Shown here in pieces: positions 44,351 through 53,905 of a stretch of DNA of 64,000 nt. The position numbers and the translations under genes were made by a program. The DNA is from a bacterium (GTDB lineage Bacteria > JAGOBX01), in contig JAKPEO010000131.1 in assembly GCA_029551925.1 (NCBI GenBank), positions 1 through 64,000 of the forward strand, written 5' to 3'. The notes under the pieces were generated by a model. The model had not been told where the DNA came from. It ran no database searches and saw only the letters and a program-made list of their open reading frames with translations. The number at the start of each line of letters is the position of its first letter. Positions within the stretch are counted from its first letter, which is position 1.

Positions 44351-45262
44351 ATGGAAAATTTAACAGTAATAGTTATTTATTGCGGAATATCGTCTGAAAA
44401 AGAAGTTTCAGAACGTACAGGCACAGCAGTGATAAATGCGCTACGCAAAAAAAATATAAATGTAATACCTTTTAAATTAACGCGCGAAAATATTAAAGAA
44501 TTAGCGGAATTAAAATACGATATAGCTTTTATTGCATTGCACGGCAAATATGGCGAAGACGGAACAGTTCAAGGATTATTAGAATTATTAGGCAAAAAAT
44601 ATTGCGGGTCCGGCGTATTGTCAAGTGCGCTGTGCATAAACAAATATTTCACGAAAATGATATTATTGCAAAACGGAATAAGAACGCCGAAATTTGAAAT
44701 TTATAATTCAATAGCGAAAGTCGATTTAGAAAAGATAAATGTCCCGATAGTAATCAAACCAATAAACGAAGGTTCAAGTATTGGATTAAGCGTAGTAAAA
44801 GATCGAAAATTATTGAAATCTGCGGTAGAGACAGCGTTCAAATACGATAATACAGTAATGTTTGAAGAATATATAAGCGGCAGAGAAGTTACAATTGCAG
44901 TAATTGAAAACAGCGGTAAAATTCAGACTCTGCCGATTATAGAAATAAAAAGTAAACATGATTTTTTTGATTATGAATCAAAATATACAAAAGGCGGATA
45001 TGATTATGTTATTCCTGCGGAATTAGCAAAGGAATTAGAAGAAGAAATAAAAGAATTGAGTATAAAAAGTTTCAGAGCGCTTAATTGCAAGGATTTTGCG
45101 CGGTTAGATGTGATGATAGATTCAAAAACTAATAAGCCGTATATAATAGAAATAAATACGATACCGGGAATGACGGAAACAAGTTTACTGCCGAAAGCCG
45201 CAGCTGCTGCCGGCATAGCGTTTGAAGATTTGATTTATAATTTTATTAAAAACAATTTATAA
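44351..45262 (+). CDS. ddl: D-alanine:D-alanine ligase
   Basis: 303 residues, normal for Ddl. It has the ATP-grasp pattern of the family: ALHGKYGEDGTVQGLLE, YCGSGVLSSALCINKYFTK, VIKPINEGSSIGLSVV, EEYISGREVTIAV and EINTIPGMTETSL. It makes the dipeptide used by MurF. GGAGG lies 10 bases upstream, inside the end of murB. A second, diverged Ddl-like ATP-grasp protein is encoded at 52794. Confidence 0.96.
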   Translation: MENLTVIVIYCGISSEKEVSERTGTAVINALRKKNINVIPFKLTRENIKELAELKYDIAFIALHGKYGEDGTVQGLLELLGKKYCGSGVLSSALCINKYFTKMILLQNGIRTPKFEIYNSIAKVDLEKINVPIVIKPINEGSSIGLSVVKDRKLLKSAVETAFKYDNTVMFEEYISGREVTIAVIENSGKIQTLPIIEIKSKHDFFDYESKYTKGGYDYVIPAELAKELEEEIKELSIKSFRALNCKDFARLDVMIDSKTNKPYIIEINTIPGMTETSLLPKAAAAAGIAFEDLIYNFIKNNL

Positions 45263-45284
45263 AATTTTTGCGGGGCTATAAGCA

Positions 45285-46277
45285 ATGTATATATTCGACA
45301 AACAGTCGAAGTCATTATTAAAGAATCAGTCGGTTATCATAAAAGAAAAACCACGTAAAAAAAATGAAAAACCAAAATTTTCATTTAAGGATTTTATCGC
45401 TAAAATTACAAATATATTAGCGTTCGAGAAAAAACAGCAAAAAATAAAAATTAATAAATCGGAATTATTAGTTGCCCAAGAGACTGTTGAAATTAAAAAT
45501 GACAGTATTTTAAAATTTTTGATACGAGTCTTCAAATTAAGCATAGTCGTATTTGTTTTTATTTTGATATGGCTTGGTTTTGAAAAAACAAAGAATTATG
45601 TGTTAAAATCTGAAAGATTTTTAATAAAGAAAGTTAATATAACCGGCTGCGATATTATATCTGAATCAAATATACGAAAATTATATCTTGAATATTGTAA
45701 CAGCAAGGGGTTATCGCAGCAGAGTAATATTTTTGTGTTTAATATAAATGAATTGCATCAATTTATTTTGGAACGCTGCAATGCGATAGAGACAATGTAT
45801 ATTAGTAAAAACTTTGATTATAGTTTAGGAATAAATATTATAGAAAAGAAACCAATTGGAATGATTTATAACGATAAAGAAAAAAAACTTCAATTGATAG
45901 ATAATAAACTTAATCTTTTCGATATACAAGATCAAAAAATTCCGAATTATATAATATTGTCAGATTCGGTAAATGAATTGATTACAAGCGCCGGCATAAA
46001 TAAAAATTTAGTAAAATTAGTAAAGATTGTAAATTCTATAAATCGTAAGACAAAGCAAGAGATTTCTGAAATTGAATATGTAAATGACGACGATGTATTT
46101 TTGATTTATCTTAATAACGGCGTAAAGTTATTATGTCATTTAGAAAATTATATTTCAAAGCTTGAAAAGATAGAATTAATTTTATCGAGTTTTCAAGATA
46201 AAAAAATAGAATATATTGATTTAAGATTTAAACATATTTATTTGAAAGAAAAAAAAACGGAGGGGAAAAATGCTTGA
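45285..46277 (+). CDS. ftsQ: FtsQ-like division protein with POTRA domain
   Basis: 330 residues. A long basic cytoplasmic part (1-80) and one transmembrane helix (about 83-105) are followed by a POTRA segment (FLIKKVNITGCDIISESNI) and an FtsQ-type beta domain (LGINIIEKKPIGMIYND and YIDLRFKHIYLKEK near the end). FtsQ links the early and late divisome parts in the periplasm. The identification rests on the layout and its place between ddl and ftsA. Its last 8 bases overlap ftsA. Confidence 0.88.
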   Translation: MYIFDKQSKSLLKNQSVIIKEKPRKKNEKPKFSFKDFIAKITNILAFEKKQQKIKINKSELLVAQETVEIKNDSILKFLIRVFKLSIVVFVFILIWLGFEKTKNYVLKSERFLIKKVNITGCDIISESNIRKLYLEYCNSKGLSQQSNIFVFNINELHQFILERCNAIETMYISKNFDYSLGINIIEKKPIGMIYNDKEKKLQLIDNKLNLFDIQDQKIPNYIILSDSVNELITSAGINKNLVKLVKIVNSINRKTKQEISEIEYVNDDDVFLIYLNNGVKLLCHLENYISKLEKIELILSSFQDKKIEYIDLRFKHIYLKEKKTEGKNA

Positions 46278-47496
46278 AGATTATAAGACAGCGATAGATA
46301 TTGGATCTAATAAAATTGTAGCTGTGATAAGCGAATACGATAGTGTTGTTAAAGATTTGAGAATCTGCGGATATTCAGAAGTAGAATCGGACGGCGTGAG
46401 AAACGGAATAGTAGTTAATATAGATGTGTTGAGCAATAAGATAGCGAAAGCAATAGAAGAAGTGGAAAAGATGGCGGGCCGCGAAGTCAGGAATATAATT
46501 ATAAACGCTTCCGGCAAACACATAAATGTAATACAAAGCGAAGGTATTCACGCCGTAGAAAATCAAGGATATGAAATTACATATAATGATATTTGCAAAG
46601 TTTTAGAGACCGCCAAAGCAGTGAAGATGAATCCAGATAGTTCGATATTAAATATTTTTCCAATAGAATACAAAATTGACGGACAAGGCGGAATAATAAT
46701 GCCGTTAAATATGGTTGGGGTAAGGTTAGAAGTCAAAGTAAATATAATAACAGGTGATAATCGCGCTATGCATAATTTAATAAAAAGCATTAATTCATTA
46801 AATTTGCAAGTTGACGATTATATTTTTTCTGGTATCGCTTCTGCTAATGCGGTATTAACCGAAGAAGAAAAAGAACACGGCGTGTTATTAATGGATATTG
46901 GCGCTGGCACAATCGATGTGATAGGTTATGAAAATAATTCTGTATTTTGTGTCGACTCATTTGATAAAGGCGGTGAAGATGTAAATATTGAAATAGCAAA
47001 AAATTTCAATACAAGTTTGAAAGAAGCAGATAGATTAAAAAAGGAATATGGTTATGCTTTATTGAATTTATGCAATGCAGATGAGACTATTCAAATAAAC
47101 ATTTTAGGAAATGCAAAAAAAGTGATAATAAAACGCTGTGAACTTGTATTAGTAATAGAAAACACATTGAGGAAGATATTTAAAGAGGTATTGAAAAAAA
47201 TAGAAAATCACGATTTAAAAAATCGCTGTGTTGCTGGAATAGTGTTGACTGGCGGCAGCGCAGAATTAAAAGGAATAGCGGAGTTATTAGAAGAAATTAC
47301 AGAACTGCCGGTTCGTATAGGTTATCCAATATTGAAGAATAATAATAAGATTATGCGTCAGTCAAAATATGCGACAAGCATAGGATTATTGCGATATATA
47401 TTTGAAAATGAAGAATTGAAATATTTAGAATATTCGCCGCGTCGTTATGATAATTTTATGGGATGGGTTAAAGATTTAGTAGCGCAAATTTTTTAG
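46270..47496 (+). CDS. ftsA: Cell division protein FtsA
   Basis: 408 residues of the actin fold. TAIDIGSNKIVAVISE (phosphate 1), the 1C subdomain (NASGKHINVIQSEG), LMDIGAGTIDVIGYE (phosphate 2) and the IVLTGGSAELKGI adenosine motif are visible. The C-terminal MGWVKDLVAQIF is the amphipathic helix that ties FtsA, and through it FtsZ, to the membrane. A GGAGGGG ribosome-binding site lies inside ftsQ. Confidence 0.96.
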   Translation: MLEDYKTAIDIGSNKIVAVISEYDSVVKDLRICGYSEVESDGVRNGIVVNIDVLSNKIAKAIEEVEKMAGREVRNIIINASGKHINVIQSEGIHAVENQGYEITYNDICKVLETAKAVKMNPDSSILNIFPIEYKIDGQGGIIMPLNMVGVRLEVKVNIITGDNRAMHNLIKSINSLNLQVDDYIFSGIASANAVLTEEEKEHGVLLMDIGAGTIDVIGYENNSVFCVDSFDKGGEDVNIEIAKNFNTSLKEADRLKKEYGYALLNLCNADETIQINILGNAKKVIIKRCELVLVIENTLRKIFKEVLKKIENHDLKNRCVAGIVLTGGSAELKGIAELLEEITELPVRIGYPILKNNNKIMRQSKYATSIGLLRYIFENEELKYLEYSPRRYDNFMGWVKDLVAQIF

Positions 47497-47541
47497 AAAA
47501 AAAATAGAAAAAAATTATTAAAAAAAAATAAAAAAAATTAA

Positions 47542-47569
47542 TTGACTTTATAAATAGAGTATATAAAAT
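47542..47569 (+). promoter_or_regulatory. Separate promoter for ftsZ
   Basis: TTGACT (47542-47547) and TAAAAT (47564-47569) are spaced by 16 bases in the 147-base gap after ftsA. The leader is about 70 bases, and AAGGAG precedes the ATG at 47644. Confidence 0.65.
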
Positions 47570-47643
47570 GAAAACGAAAAAACATTTAAGTTTTGGGTTG
47601 GTATAATCAAACAAAAAAATAAAAAAATTTAAGGAGTTAAATT

Positions 47644-48831
47644 ATGATTGGAAAAGACATTTTCAATTTACAAAAAGAGCAAATATTGAGTTTTAAAGAA
47701 CCAGATACAAATGTTACTAAAATAAAAGTTTTAGGCGTCGGCGGCGGCGGCGGTAATGCTGTTTATAGAATGATGATGAAGCAGATGAAGGGCGCAGAAT
47801 TTTTTGTAATAAATACTGATTTGCAAGTTTTGAAGTTAATGTCTTCTGATAAACTTTATAAAATACAGATAGGGTCAAAAATAACAAAAGGATTGGGAGC
47901 CGGCGCAAATCCGGAAAAAGGCAGAAAAGCCGCACTGGAAGATAAAGATAAAATAGTTGAAATACTACAAAATACAGATATGGTATTTGTTACTGCTGGA
48001 ATGGGGGGCGGCACAGGAACAGGCGCAGCTCCGGTAATTGCTGCGATAGCAAAAGATATGGGAATATTGACAATTGGAGTAGTAACCAAACCATTTTCAT
48101 TTGAGGGCTCGCATAGAATGCGTCAAGCAGAAGAAGGCATAAAAGAATTGAAAAATAATGTTGATTCATTAATAGTCATTTCGAATCAAAATTTATTGAA
48201 TGTTATAGATAAAAATACGCGATTGATAGATGCTTTTGTAACTGTTGACGAAGTATTAAGACAGGGCGTTCAAGGTATATCAGATTTAATCGTATCGCCT
48301 GGCATAGTTAATCGCGATTTTAATGATGTAAAAACAATAATGAAAGATAAAGGCGATGCAATTATGGGAATAGGTTATGGCAAAGGCGATAAACGTGCTG
48401 CAGATGCGGCTTATCGCGCTATACAAAATCATTTATTAGAAATAAAAATAACAGGCGCTAAAAATATACTTGTAAATATTACAGGTAGTTCTGATATGAA
48501 ACTTTATGAAATAAACGAAGCTGTTTCAATAATTGAACAGCAAGCTGGCAGCGATGAAAATATATTGTTCGGCACAAGTATAGACGAAGATTTAAAAGAT
48601 GTTATAAAAGTAACAGTTGTAGCGACTGGTTTTGATGAAAATACTATTACAACTGAACGAATTAAAGTAGCTGAAACAGCAATGCCGGCCGCGCGCGCAG
48701 CAGTATCTGTGGCCGCCGGTCAGCCAAGAATAGCAGTAAATGCTGGTCAGCGTTCGCCTTTCGGCGATTACCAGCCGATGACACAACCGCGTAGACAGGA
48801 AGATTTATATAAAGCGCCGACGATAAAATAA
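47644..48831 (+). CDS. ftsZ: Cell division GTPase FtsZ
   Basis: 395 residues. The tubulin signature GGGTGTG is at 121-127. [16 protein letters not shown], the T7 synergy-loop region ([14 protein letters not shown]), and [16 protein letters not shown] mark the GTPase and C-terminal domains. The linker is short and the tail ends DLYKAPTIK, which lacks the IPAFLR-type peptide through which most FtsZ bind FtsA or ZipA. It has its own promoter and terminator. Confidence 0.98.
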   Translation: MIGKDIFNLQKEQILSFKEPDTNVTKIKVLGVGGGGGNAVYRMMMKQMKGAEFFVINTDLQVLKLMSSDKLYKIQIGSKITKGLGAGANPEKGRKAALEDKDKIVEILQNTDMVFVTAGMGGGTGTGAAPVIAAIAKDMGILTIGVVTKPFSFEGSHRMRQAEEGIKELKNNVDSLIVISNQNLLNVIDKNTRLIDAFVTVDEVLRQGVQGISDLIVSPGIVNRDFNDVKTIMKDKGDAIMGIGYGKGDKRAADAAYRAIQNHLLEIKITGAKNILVNITGSSDMKLYEINEAVSIIEQQAGSDENILFGTSIDEDLKDVIKVTVVATGFDENTITTERIKVAETAMPAARAAVSVAAGQPRIAVNAGQRSPFGDYQPMTQPRRQEDLYKAPTIK

Positions 48832-48867
48832 AAACAAAGTGTAAAAAAAATAAATATAAAAAAAATT

Positions 48868-48911
48868 AATGCTCCGGTTGTTAAATTACAATAATCGGAG
48901 CATTTTTTTTT
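48868..48911 (+). terminator. Intrinsic terminator closing the dcw cluster
   Basis: The stem AATGCTCCG (48868-48876) with 48896-48904 is extended by G-T and A-T pairs and followed by T to 48911. It separates ftsZ from the aminotransferase gene. Confidence 0.9.
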
Positions 48912-48948
48912 ATGTAAAACAAGAAAAAATAATTTTAGAGGTGGAAAA

Positions 48949-50172
48949 ATGTTAGAATTGTCAAAAAGAGTAATTGATATGCCAGCATCGGCAATTAGAA
49001 AATTACACGATTATTCTGTTGCCGCAAAAAATAAAGGCATAAAAGTTTATCATATTAATATTGGGCAGCCGGATATCAAGACGCCTGAAAAGATGCGGCG
49101 CGCAGTAGCTGAATGCAAAGCGGAAATTATACCATACACTCCTTCTCAGGGTTTGGACTCGTATATAAAGAAAATGGCTAAATATTATCAAGCGCATTCT
49201 ATAGATGTAAAAGAAGAAGACATTATAATTACAGTTGGCGGCAGCGAAGCGATAATTTTTGCGCTTATGGCTGTTGCTGATCCGGGCGATGATATAATTG
49301 TGCCTGAACCGTTTTATACTAATTATAATGGTTTTGCTCATATGGCTGGCGTTAATATAATTCCAATTACAACATATATAGAAAATGGTTTTAAGCTGCC
49401 GGGCATCGAAGCGTTTGAAAAAGTAAAAACTCCGCGCACAAAAGCAGTGTTATTTAGTAATCCGAGCAATCCGACAGGCACTGTATATACTCGCGAGCAG
49501 CTTGTAGATCTGTGTAAATTTTGCTATGATAATGATTTGTATATTATATCGGACGAAGCGTATTATGAAATTACGCAGCGCGATAAAATCATTACTTTGC
49601 TTAATTTAGAAGGGTTAGATTTTGATATAAGAAATCATACGATAGTAATAGATAGTATTTCAAAACGGTTCAGCGCGTGCGGCGCGCGTGTCGGTGCAAT
49701 AATATCGAAAAACAATAATTTTATGAAACAAGTTTTAAAATTTTGTCAAGCGCGATTATGTGCTCCGTATTATGGTCAAGTTATGGGCGAAGCGGCATTA
49801 GATTTTGCAGATGAATATTTAGTGGAGTTATCGCAGGAATATCAAAAACGCATAGACGCTACTTGCGAAGAATTATCGAAAAATTTAAAAATAAAATATC
49901 ATCATTCAGAAGGCGCATTTTATATTATGGTGAAATTGCCGATAAAAGATTCTGATGATTTTGCGGTATTTTTACTTAAAGATTTTTATTCAATTAATCC
50001 GCAGACAAAAGAAAAAGAAACTATTATGGTAGCGCCTGCGCGCGGATTTTATAAGACACATAATTTAGGTAGTGATGAAATCAGAATCGCTTGCGTGCTT
50101 GAAGCTGAAAAAATGCGCAGGTCTGTTCAAATTTTGAACGAAGGATTAGATGTTTATCTTTCAAAAAAATAG
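48949..50172 (+). CDS. Class I/II PLP-dependent aminotransferase
   Basis: 407 residues. NIGQPDIKTPEKM, the NPSNPTGTVYTREQL substrate/PLP segment, ISDEAYYEI, and the Schiff-base lysine K239 in SISKRFSACGARVG are intact. The overall pattern resembles aspartate or aromatic aminotransferases of the alpha family; the exact amino acid cannot be read from the sequence. An AGAGGTGG ribosome-binding site precedes the ATG. The next gene begins 13 bases after the stop. Confidence 0.88.
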   Translation: MLELSKRVIDMPASAIRKLHDYSVAAKNKGIKVYHINIGQPDIKTPEKMRRAVAECKAEIIPYTPSQGLDSYIKKMAKYYQAHSIDVKEEDIIITVGGSEAIIFALMAVADPGDDIIVPEPFYTNYNGFAHMAGVNIIPITTYIENGFKLPGIEAFEKVKTPRTKAVLFSNPSNPTGTVYTREQLVDLCKFCYDNDLYIISDEAYYEITQRDKIITLLNLEGLDFDIRNHTIVIDSISKRFSACGARVGAIISKNNNFMKQVLKFCQARLCAPYYGQVMGEAALDFADEYLVELSQEYQKRIDATCEELSKNLKIKYHHSEGAFYIMVKLPIKDSDDFAVFLLKDFYSINPQTKEKETIMVAPARGFYKTHNLGSDEIRIACVLEAEKMRRSVQILNEGLDVYLSKK

Positions 50173-50185
50173 GGCTGAATATTTG

Positions 50186-52789
50186 ATGATTGAACACAGC
50201 ACTGGACTCGCTTCATTAGATGAAGTATTAAACGGTATAATTGCCGGCGATAATATTGTCTGGCAATTAAATGAAATTGATGATTTTTTTCCGTTTGTTG
50301 AAGCGTATTGCAGATTTGCAATTCAGCGCAATAAGCGTTTGATATATTTTAGATTTGCCAGACATCGCGAATTGATACCGAAAGATTATAATATCGAAAC
50401 TTATTATCTCAATCCGGAAGATGGATTTGAGCAGTTTATTACGAATATTCATAAAGTAATACAAAGCGCCGGCGACGGCGCATATTATATATTCGACTGC
50501 TATTCCGAATTGACGATGGATTGCTATAGCGATAGAATGCTCGGCAATTTTTTTTTGTTAACTTGTCCGGAATTATATAAGTTAAAGACAATAACATATT
50601 TTGCAATTTTACGAACGCAGCATTCTTATCATGCGGTTAATCCGATAAAAGAAACAACTCAAATAATGCTCGATGTATATAAATATAAAAATGATTTTTA
50701 TATTCATCCTTTAAAAGTAAGCGACCGCTATTCTGACACTATGTTTTTAGTTCATAAATGGCAGCGCGATAAAAATGAATTTATTCCGATCAAAGAAAGC
50801 GGCTATATAGCGCATATTTTGAATTCGTCTGTTTGGCCCGGCTTGCAGTCCGCTTCTTATCGTTTGATTGGTCCATGGGATAAACGATTTATGCGCGCCG
50901 AAGAGTTATTAGAATCTTATAAACGCGGCGAATGTACGAAAGAATTATTAGATAAAGTTTTTTATTCGCTTTTGCCTTTAATATTTACGCGCGAGCAAGA
51001 AATACTAGAAATGATAAAAAAATATTTTTCATTTGAAGAAATTATTTACATTTGGAAACGAATGATAGGCACTGGAATGATTGGCGGCAAAACAATAGGT
51101 ATGCTTTTAGCGCGCGCGATATTAAGGAATCATAATAAACGCTGGATAGATATTTTAGAATGGCATGATTCTTTTTTTATTGGGTCTGATGTTTATTATT
51201 CGTTTCTTGTTAATAATGACTGCTGGCTGCTGCGTCAAAAACAAAAAGATCCTGAAACTTTTTTAGACGATATTGAAGAAGCGCAGCATAGAATATTAAA
51301 CGGAAAATTTCCGGATTATATAATTAGGCGATTTTCGGATATGCTTGATTATTACGGTCAATCGCCGATAATTGTGCGGTCAAGTAGTTTATTAGAAGAT
51401 AATTTTGGCAATGCGTTTGCCGGCAAATATGAAAGTATATTCTGTTCAAATCAAGGAACGCACAGTGAAAGATTAGAGCAATTTTTAAATGCTGTACGCG
51501 CTGTTTACGCGAGTTCGATGAGTCGCGAAGCTTTGGAATATCGCGCAAAACGCGGAGTTTTGGATAAAGACGAGCAGATGGCGTTATTAGTGCAGCGCGT
51601 ATCCGGTGCGCCGAACGGCAAATATTTTTTTCCGCATTTAGCGGGTGTGGGTTTTTCATATAATCCTTATGTTTGGAGCGAAGAAATAGATCCGGCTGCC
51701 GGAATGATAAGATTAGTGTTCGGTTTGGGCACTCGCGCAGTTGACCGTTCTGACGATGATTATACTCGCGTAGTAGCTTTAAATGCTCCGTATAAATGTC
51801 CGGCTGGCAATATCGAAGAATTGAAAAAATATTCGCAGAGAAAAATGCATCTGCTCGACATATCGGAAAATGTTCATAAAGAAAAATATTTTGTAGATGT
51901 TGTTAAGGAATGCCCGGAATTTGAAGTCGAGAGATTTGCGGAATTAGACGAAAGCATAGAATTTGATTATTTCAATGATAATATAGCAAAACCGTGGCTT
52001 TTGAATTTTTCAAAATTATTCAGAGAAACAAATATTATTGCGGATATTCGCGAGATGTTAAAAACATTAAAAGAAGAATATCGCAGAAATGTCGATATAG
52101 AATTTACAATAAACTTTTCCAAAGAATTTGGCTATAAAATAAATCTACTGCAATGCAGACCGCTGCAAGTAAAATTAGATAATCAATTCAATGGCGAATC
52201 TTTGCAAAAGTTAGATGAGTCTAACATTCAAGATATTATTATAAAAACACATGGCGGAGTGATAGGGATAAATAAAATAATACATATTGATTATATTGTT
52301 TTTGTAGTTCCGGAAAAATACGGATTATTGCCTGAACAGCAACGTTATACTGTTGCGCGAATGCTCGGAAAAGTATTGCATCATAAACAATTGCAAAACA
52401 AAAAAATATTATTGATAGGTCCCGGCAGATGGGGCACAAGTATGCCGGCGCTTGGGATACCGGTATCTTTTTATGAAATTAATACTGTTTCGGCGCTTTG
52501 CGAAGTGGATATTATGCACGACGGATTGGTGCCGGATTTATCGTTGGGCACGCATTTTTTTCACGAAATGGTCGAAATGGATATAGCATATTTTGCATAT
52601 TTTAAAATGAAAAAAGAGAATATTTTTAATTTTGATTTTTTTATGAATTGCGAAAATAAATTTAATGAATTATTTAATGATTTTTTTGAATATTCTGATA
52701 TGATAAAAATTGTCTTTGAAAAAAATAATAATTTGATTTTAAATATTAATTCACAGCAACAGACTGCAATATTATATAAAAGGAAGTGA
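50186..52789 (+). CDS. KaiC-like domain fused to PEP-synthase N-terminal (PPDK_N) domain
   Basis: 867 residues from the ATG at 50186; an in-frame TTG at 50183 fits the AGGG site equally well. A frame-open ATG at 50150 would overlap the previous gene and lacks a site. Residues about 1-200 resemble KaiC (TGLASLDEVLNGIIAGD) without a Walker A. From about 330 the ATP-grasp-like PPDK_N domain follows: GMIGGKTIGMLLAR, VRSSSLLEDNFGNAFAGKY, ALLVQRVSG. There is no phosphohistidine swivelling domain and no PEP-utilising C-terminal domain, so this is not a complete PEP synthase. Uncharacterised proteins of the same layout exist in other bacteria. Confidence 0.75.
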   Translation: MIEHSTGLASLDEVLNGIIAGDNIVWQLNEIDDFFPFVEAYCRFAIQRNKRLIYFRFARHRELIPKDYNIETYYLNPEDGFEQFITNIHKVIQSAGDGAYYIFDCYSELTMDCYSDRMLGNFFLLTCPELYKLKTITYFAILRTQHSYHAVNPIKETTQIMLDVYKYKNDFYIHPLKVSDRYSDTMFLVHKWQRDKNEFIPIKESGYIAHILNSSVWPGLQSASYRLIGPWDKRFMRAEELLESYKRGECTKELLDKVFYSLLPLIFTREQEILEMIKKYFSFEEIIYIWKRMIGTGMIGGKTIGMLLARAILRNHNKRWIDILEWHDSFFIGSDVYYSFLVNNDCWLLRQKQKDPETFLDDIEEAQHRILNGKFPDYIIRRFSDMLDYYGQSPIIVRSSSLLEDNFGNAFAGKYESIFCSNQGTHSERLEQFLNAVRAVYASSMSREALEYRAKRGVLDKDEQMALLVQRVSGAPNGKYFFPHLAGVGFSYNPYVWSEEIDPAAGMIRLVFGLGTRAVDRSDDDYTRVVALNAPYKCPAGNIEELKKYSQRKMHLLDISENVHKEKYFVDVVKECPEFEVERFAELDESIEFDYFNDNIAKPWLLNFSKLFRETNIIADIREMLKTLKEEYRRNVDIEFTINFSKEFGYKINLLQCRPLQVKLDNQFNGESLQKLDESNIQDIIIKTHGGVIGINKIIHIDYIVFVVPEKYGLLPEQQRYTVARMLGKVLHHKQLQNKKILLIGPGRWGTSMPALGIPVSFYEINTVSALCEVDIMHDGLVPDLSLGTHFFHEMVEMDIAYFAYFKMKKENIFNFDFFMNCENKFNELFNDFFEYSDMIKIVFEKNNNLILNINSQQQTAILYKRK

Positions 52790-52793
52790 GCGC

Positions 52794-53822
52794 GTGACTG
52801 AAAAAGAAAAAAACGCGAAAAAAAAAATATTGATAATTTATGATATTGACGATAATTGGTGGGAAACTGAAAAGCGCGAAGTTTATGACAGCGTGAAATC
52901 ATTAAAAACAGCGCTGTTAAAAAAAAAATTTGAAGTTGAAGATATTGAAATAAACCGCAAAGAAGATTTAACTATTAAACTTAAAAAATATTCTAATAAC
53001 AATGTTTTAATTTTTAATTGGTGCGAGAGTATTCCGGGCTTGCCGCAAAGCGAATGGAAAGTGCCAGATGCACTCGAAAAGTTGGGTTTTGCTTATACTG
53101 GTTCGTCAGCAGATGTTTTAAAATTAAGTTATGATAAATATCGGACAATTGAAATTTTGAAAAAAAATAATATCGATATTCCCTTTTCAAAAGTTTATGA
53201 ACATACTCATAATTTGGATTGGAATATTTATCCAGCGATTGTTAAATCTGCTGTTGACCATTGCAGTTTGGGGATATCGCCGAAATCTGTGGTTTTTAAT
53301 AACGATGAATTAAAGGAACGAATAGATTATTATTTGAAGAATTATAATCAGCCGGCGTTAGTAGAAGTTTTTATTGACGGGCGTGAATTCCATGTATCAG
53401 TTTTAGGGAATGAAATTATTGAAGTGCTGCCTATCGCTGAAATGGATTACTCTAAATTCGAGGATATACACGACCGCCTATGCACATATGAATCGAAATT
53501 TGTGCCGGGCTCCAAACATTATTCTGGTATTGAAACTTTACTGCCCGCGCCGCTCACAAATGATGAGTTTAGAAAAATAATTGAAGTTTCAAAATTGAGT
53601 TTTAAGATTTTAGGCTGTCGCGATTATGCGCGGATAGATATTAGAATGCTTGACAATAAAATTTATGTTTTAGATGTTAATCCCAACCCAGACATCAGCG
53701 CAGACGCAAGTATGGCGTGCGCGGCAGAATTTTTAGGAATGGATTATTCTGATTTTATCGAAAAATTAGTTAATATAACGATTGACAGATACAGCGCCGC
53801 ATCAGCAAAACTCAAAAAATAA
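52794..53822 (+). CDS. Ddl-like ATP-grasp ligase of unknown substrate
   Basis: 342 residues from the GTG at 52794, set by AAGGAAG upstream. The ATP-grasp core follows D-Ala-D-Ala ligase: AYTGSSADVLKLSYDKYRT, VKSAVDHCSLGISPKS in the place of the Ddl Gly-rich loop, EVFIDGREFHVSVLG, CRDYARIDIRM and LDVNPNPDIS. The last element reads NPNPDIS where Ddl has NTxPGMT, so the substrate pocket differs. It follows the PPDK_N-type gene by 4 bases, suggesting a joint function. A second, ordinary ddl is in the dcw cluster. Confidence 0.8.
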   Translation: MTEKEKNAKKKILIIYDIDDNWWETEKREVYDSVKSLKTALLKKKFEVEDIEINRKEDLTIKLKKYSNNNVLIFNWCESIPGLPQSEWKVPDALEKLGFAYTGSSADVLKLSYDKYRTIEILKKNNIDIPFSKVYEHTHNLDWNIYPAIVKSAVDHCSLGISPKSVVFNNDELKERIDYYLKNYNQPALVEVFIDGREFHVSVLGNEIIEVLPIAEMDYSKFEDIHDRLCTYESKFVPGSKHYSGIETLLPAPLTNDEFRKIIEVSKLSFKILGCRDYARIDIRMLDNKIYVLDVNPNPDISADASMACAAEFLGMDYSDFIEKLVNITIDRYSAASAKLKK

Positions 53823-53837
53823 AAATAATTTTTTGAG

Positions 53838-53865
53838 TTGAAAAATTTTTAAAATAAAATATTAT
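53838..53865 (+). promoter_or_regulatory. Possible promoter for the aspartokinase gene
   Basis: TTGAAA (53838-53843) and TATTAT (53860-53865) are spaced by 16 bases; GGAGG lies before the ATG at 53906. Confidence 0.5.
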
Positions 53866-53905
53866 TGCGAGAAAATTTTTAAAAAGTATTGGAGGAAGTA
53901 TAACA

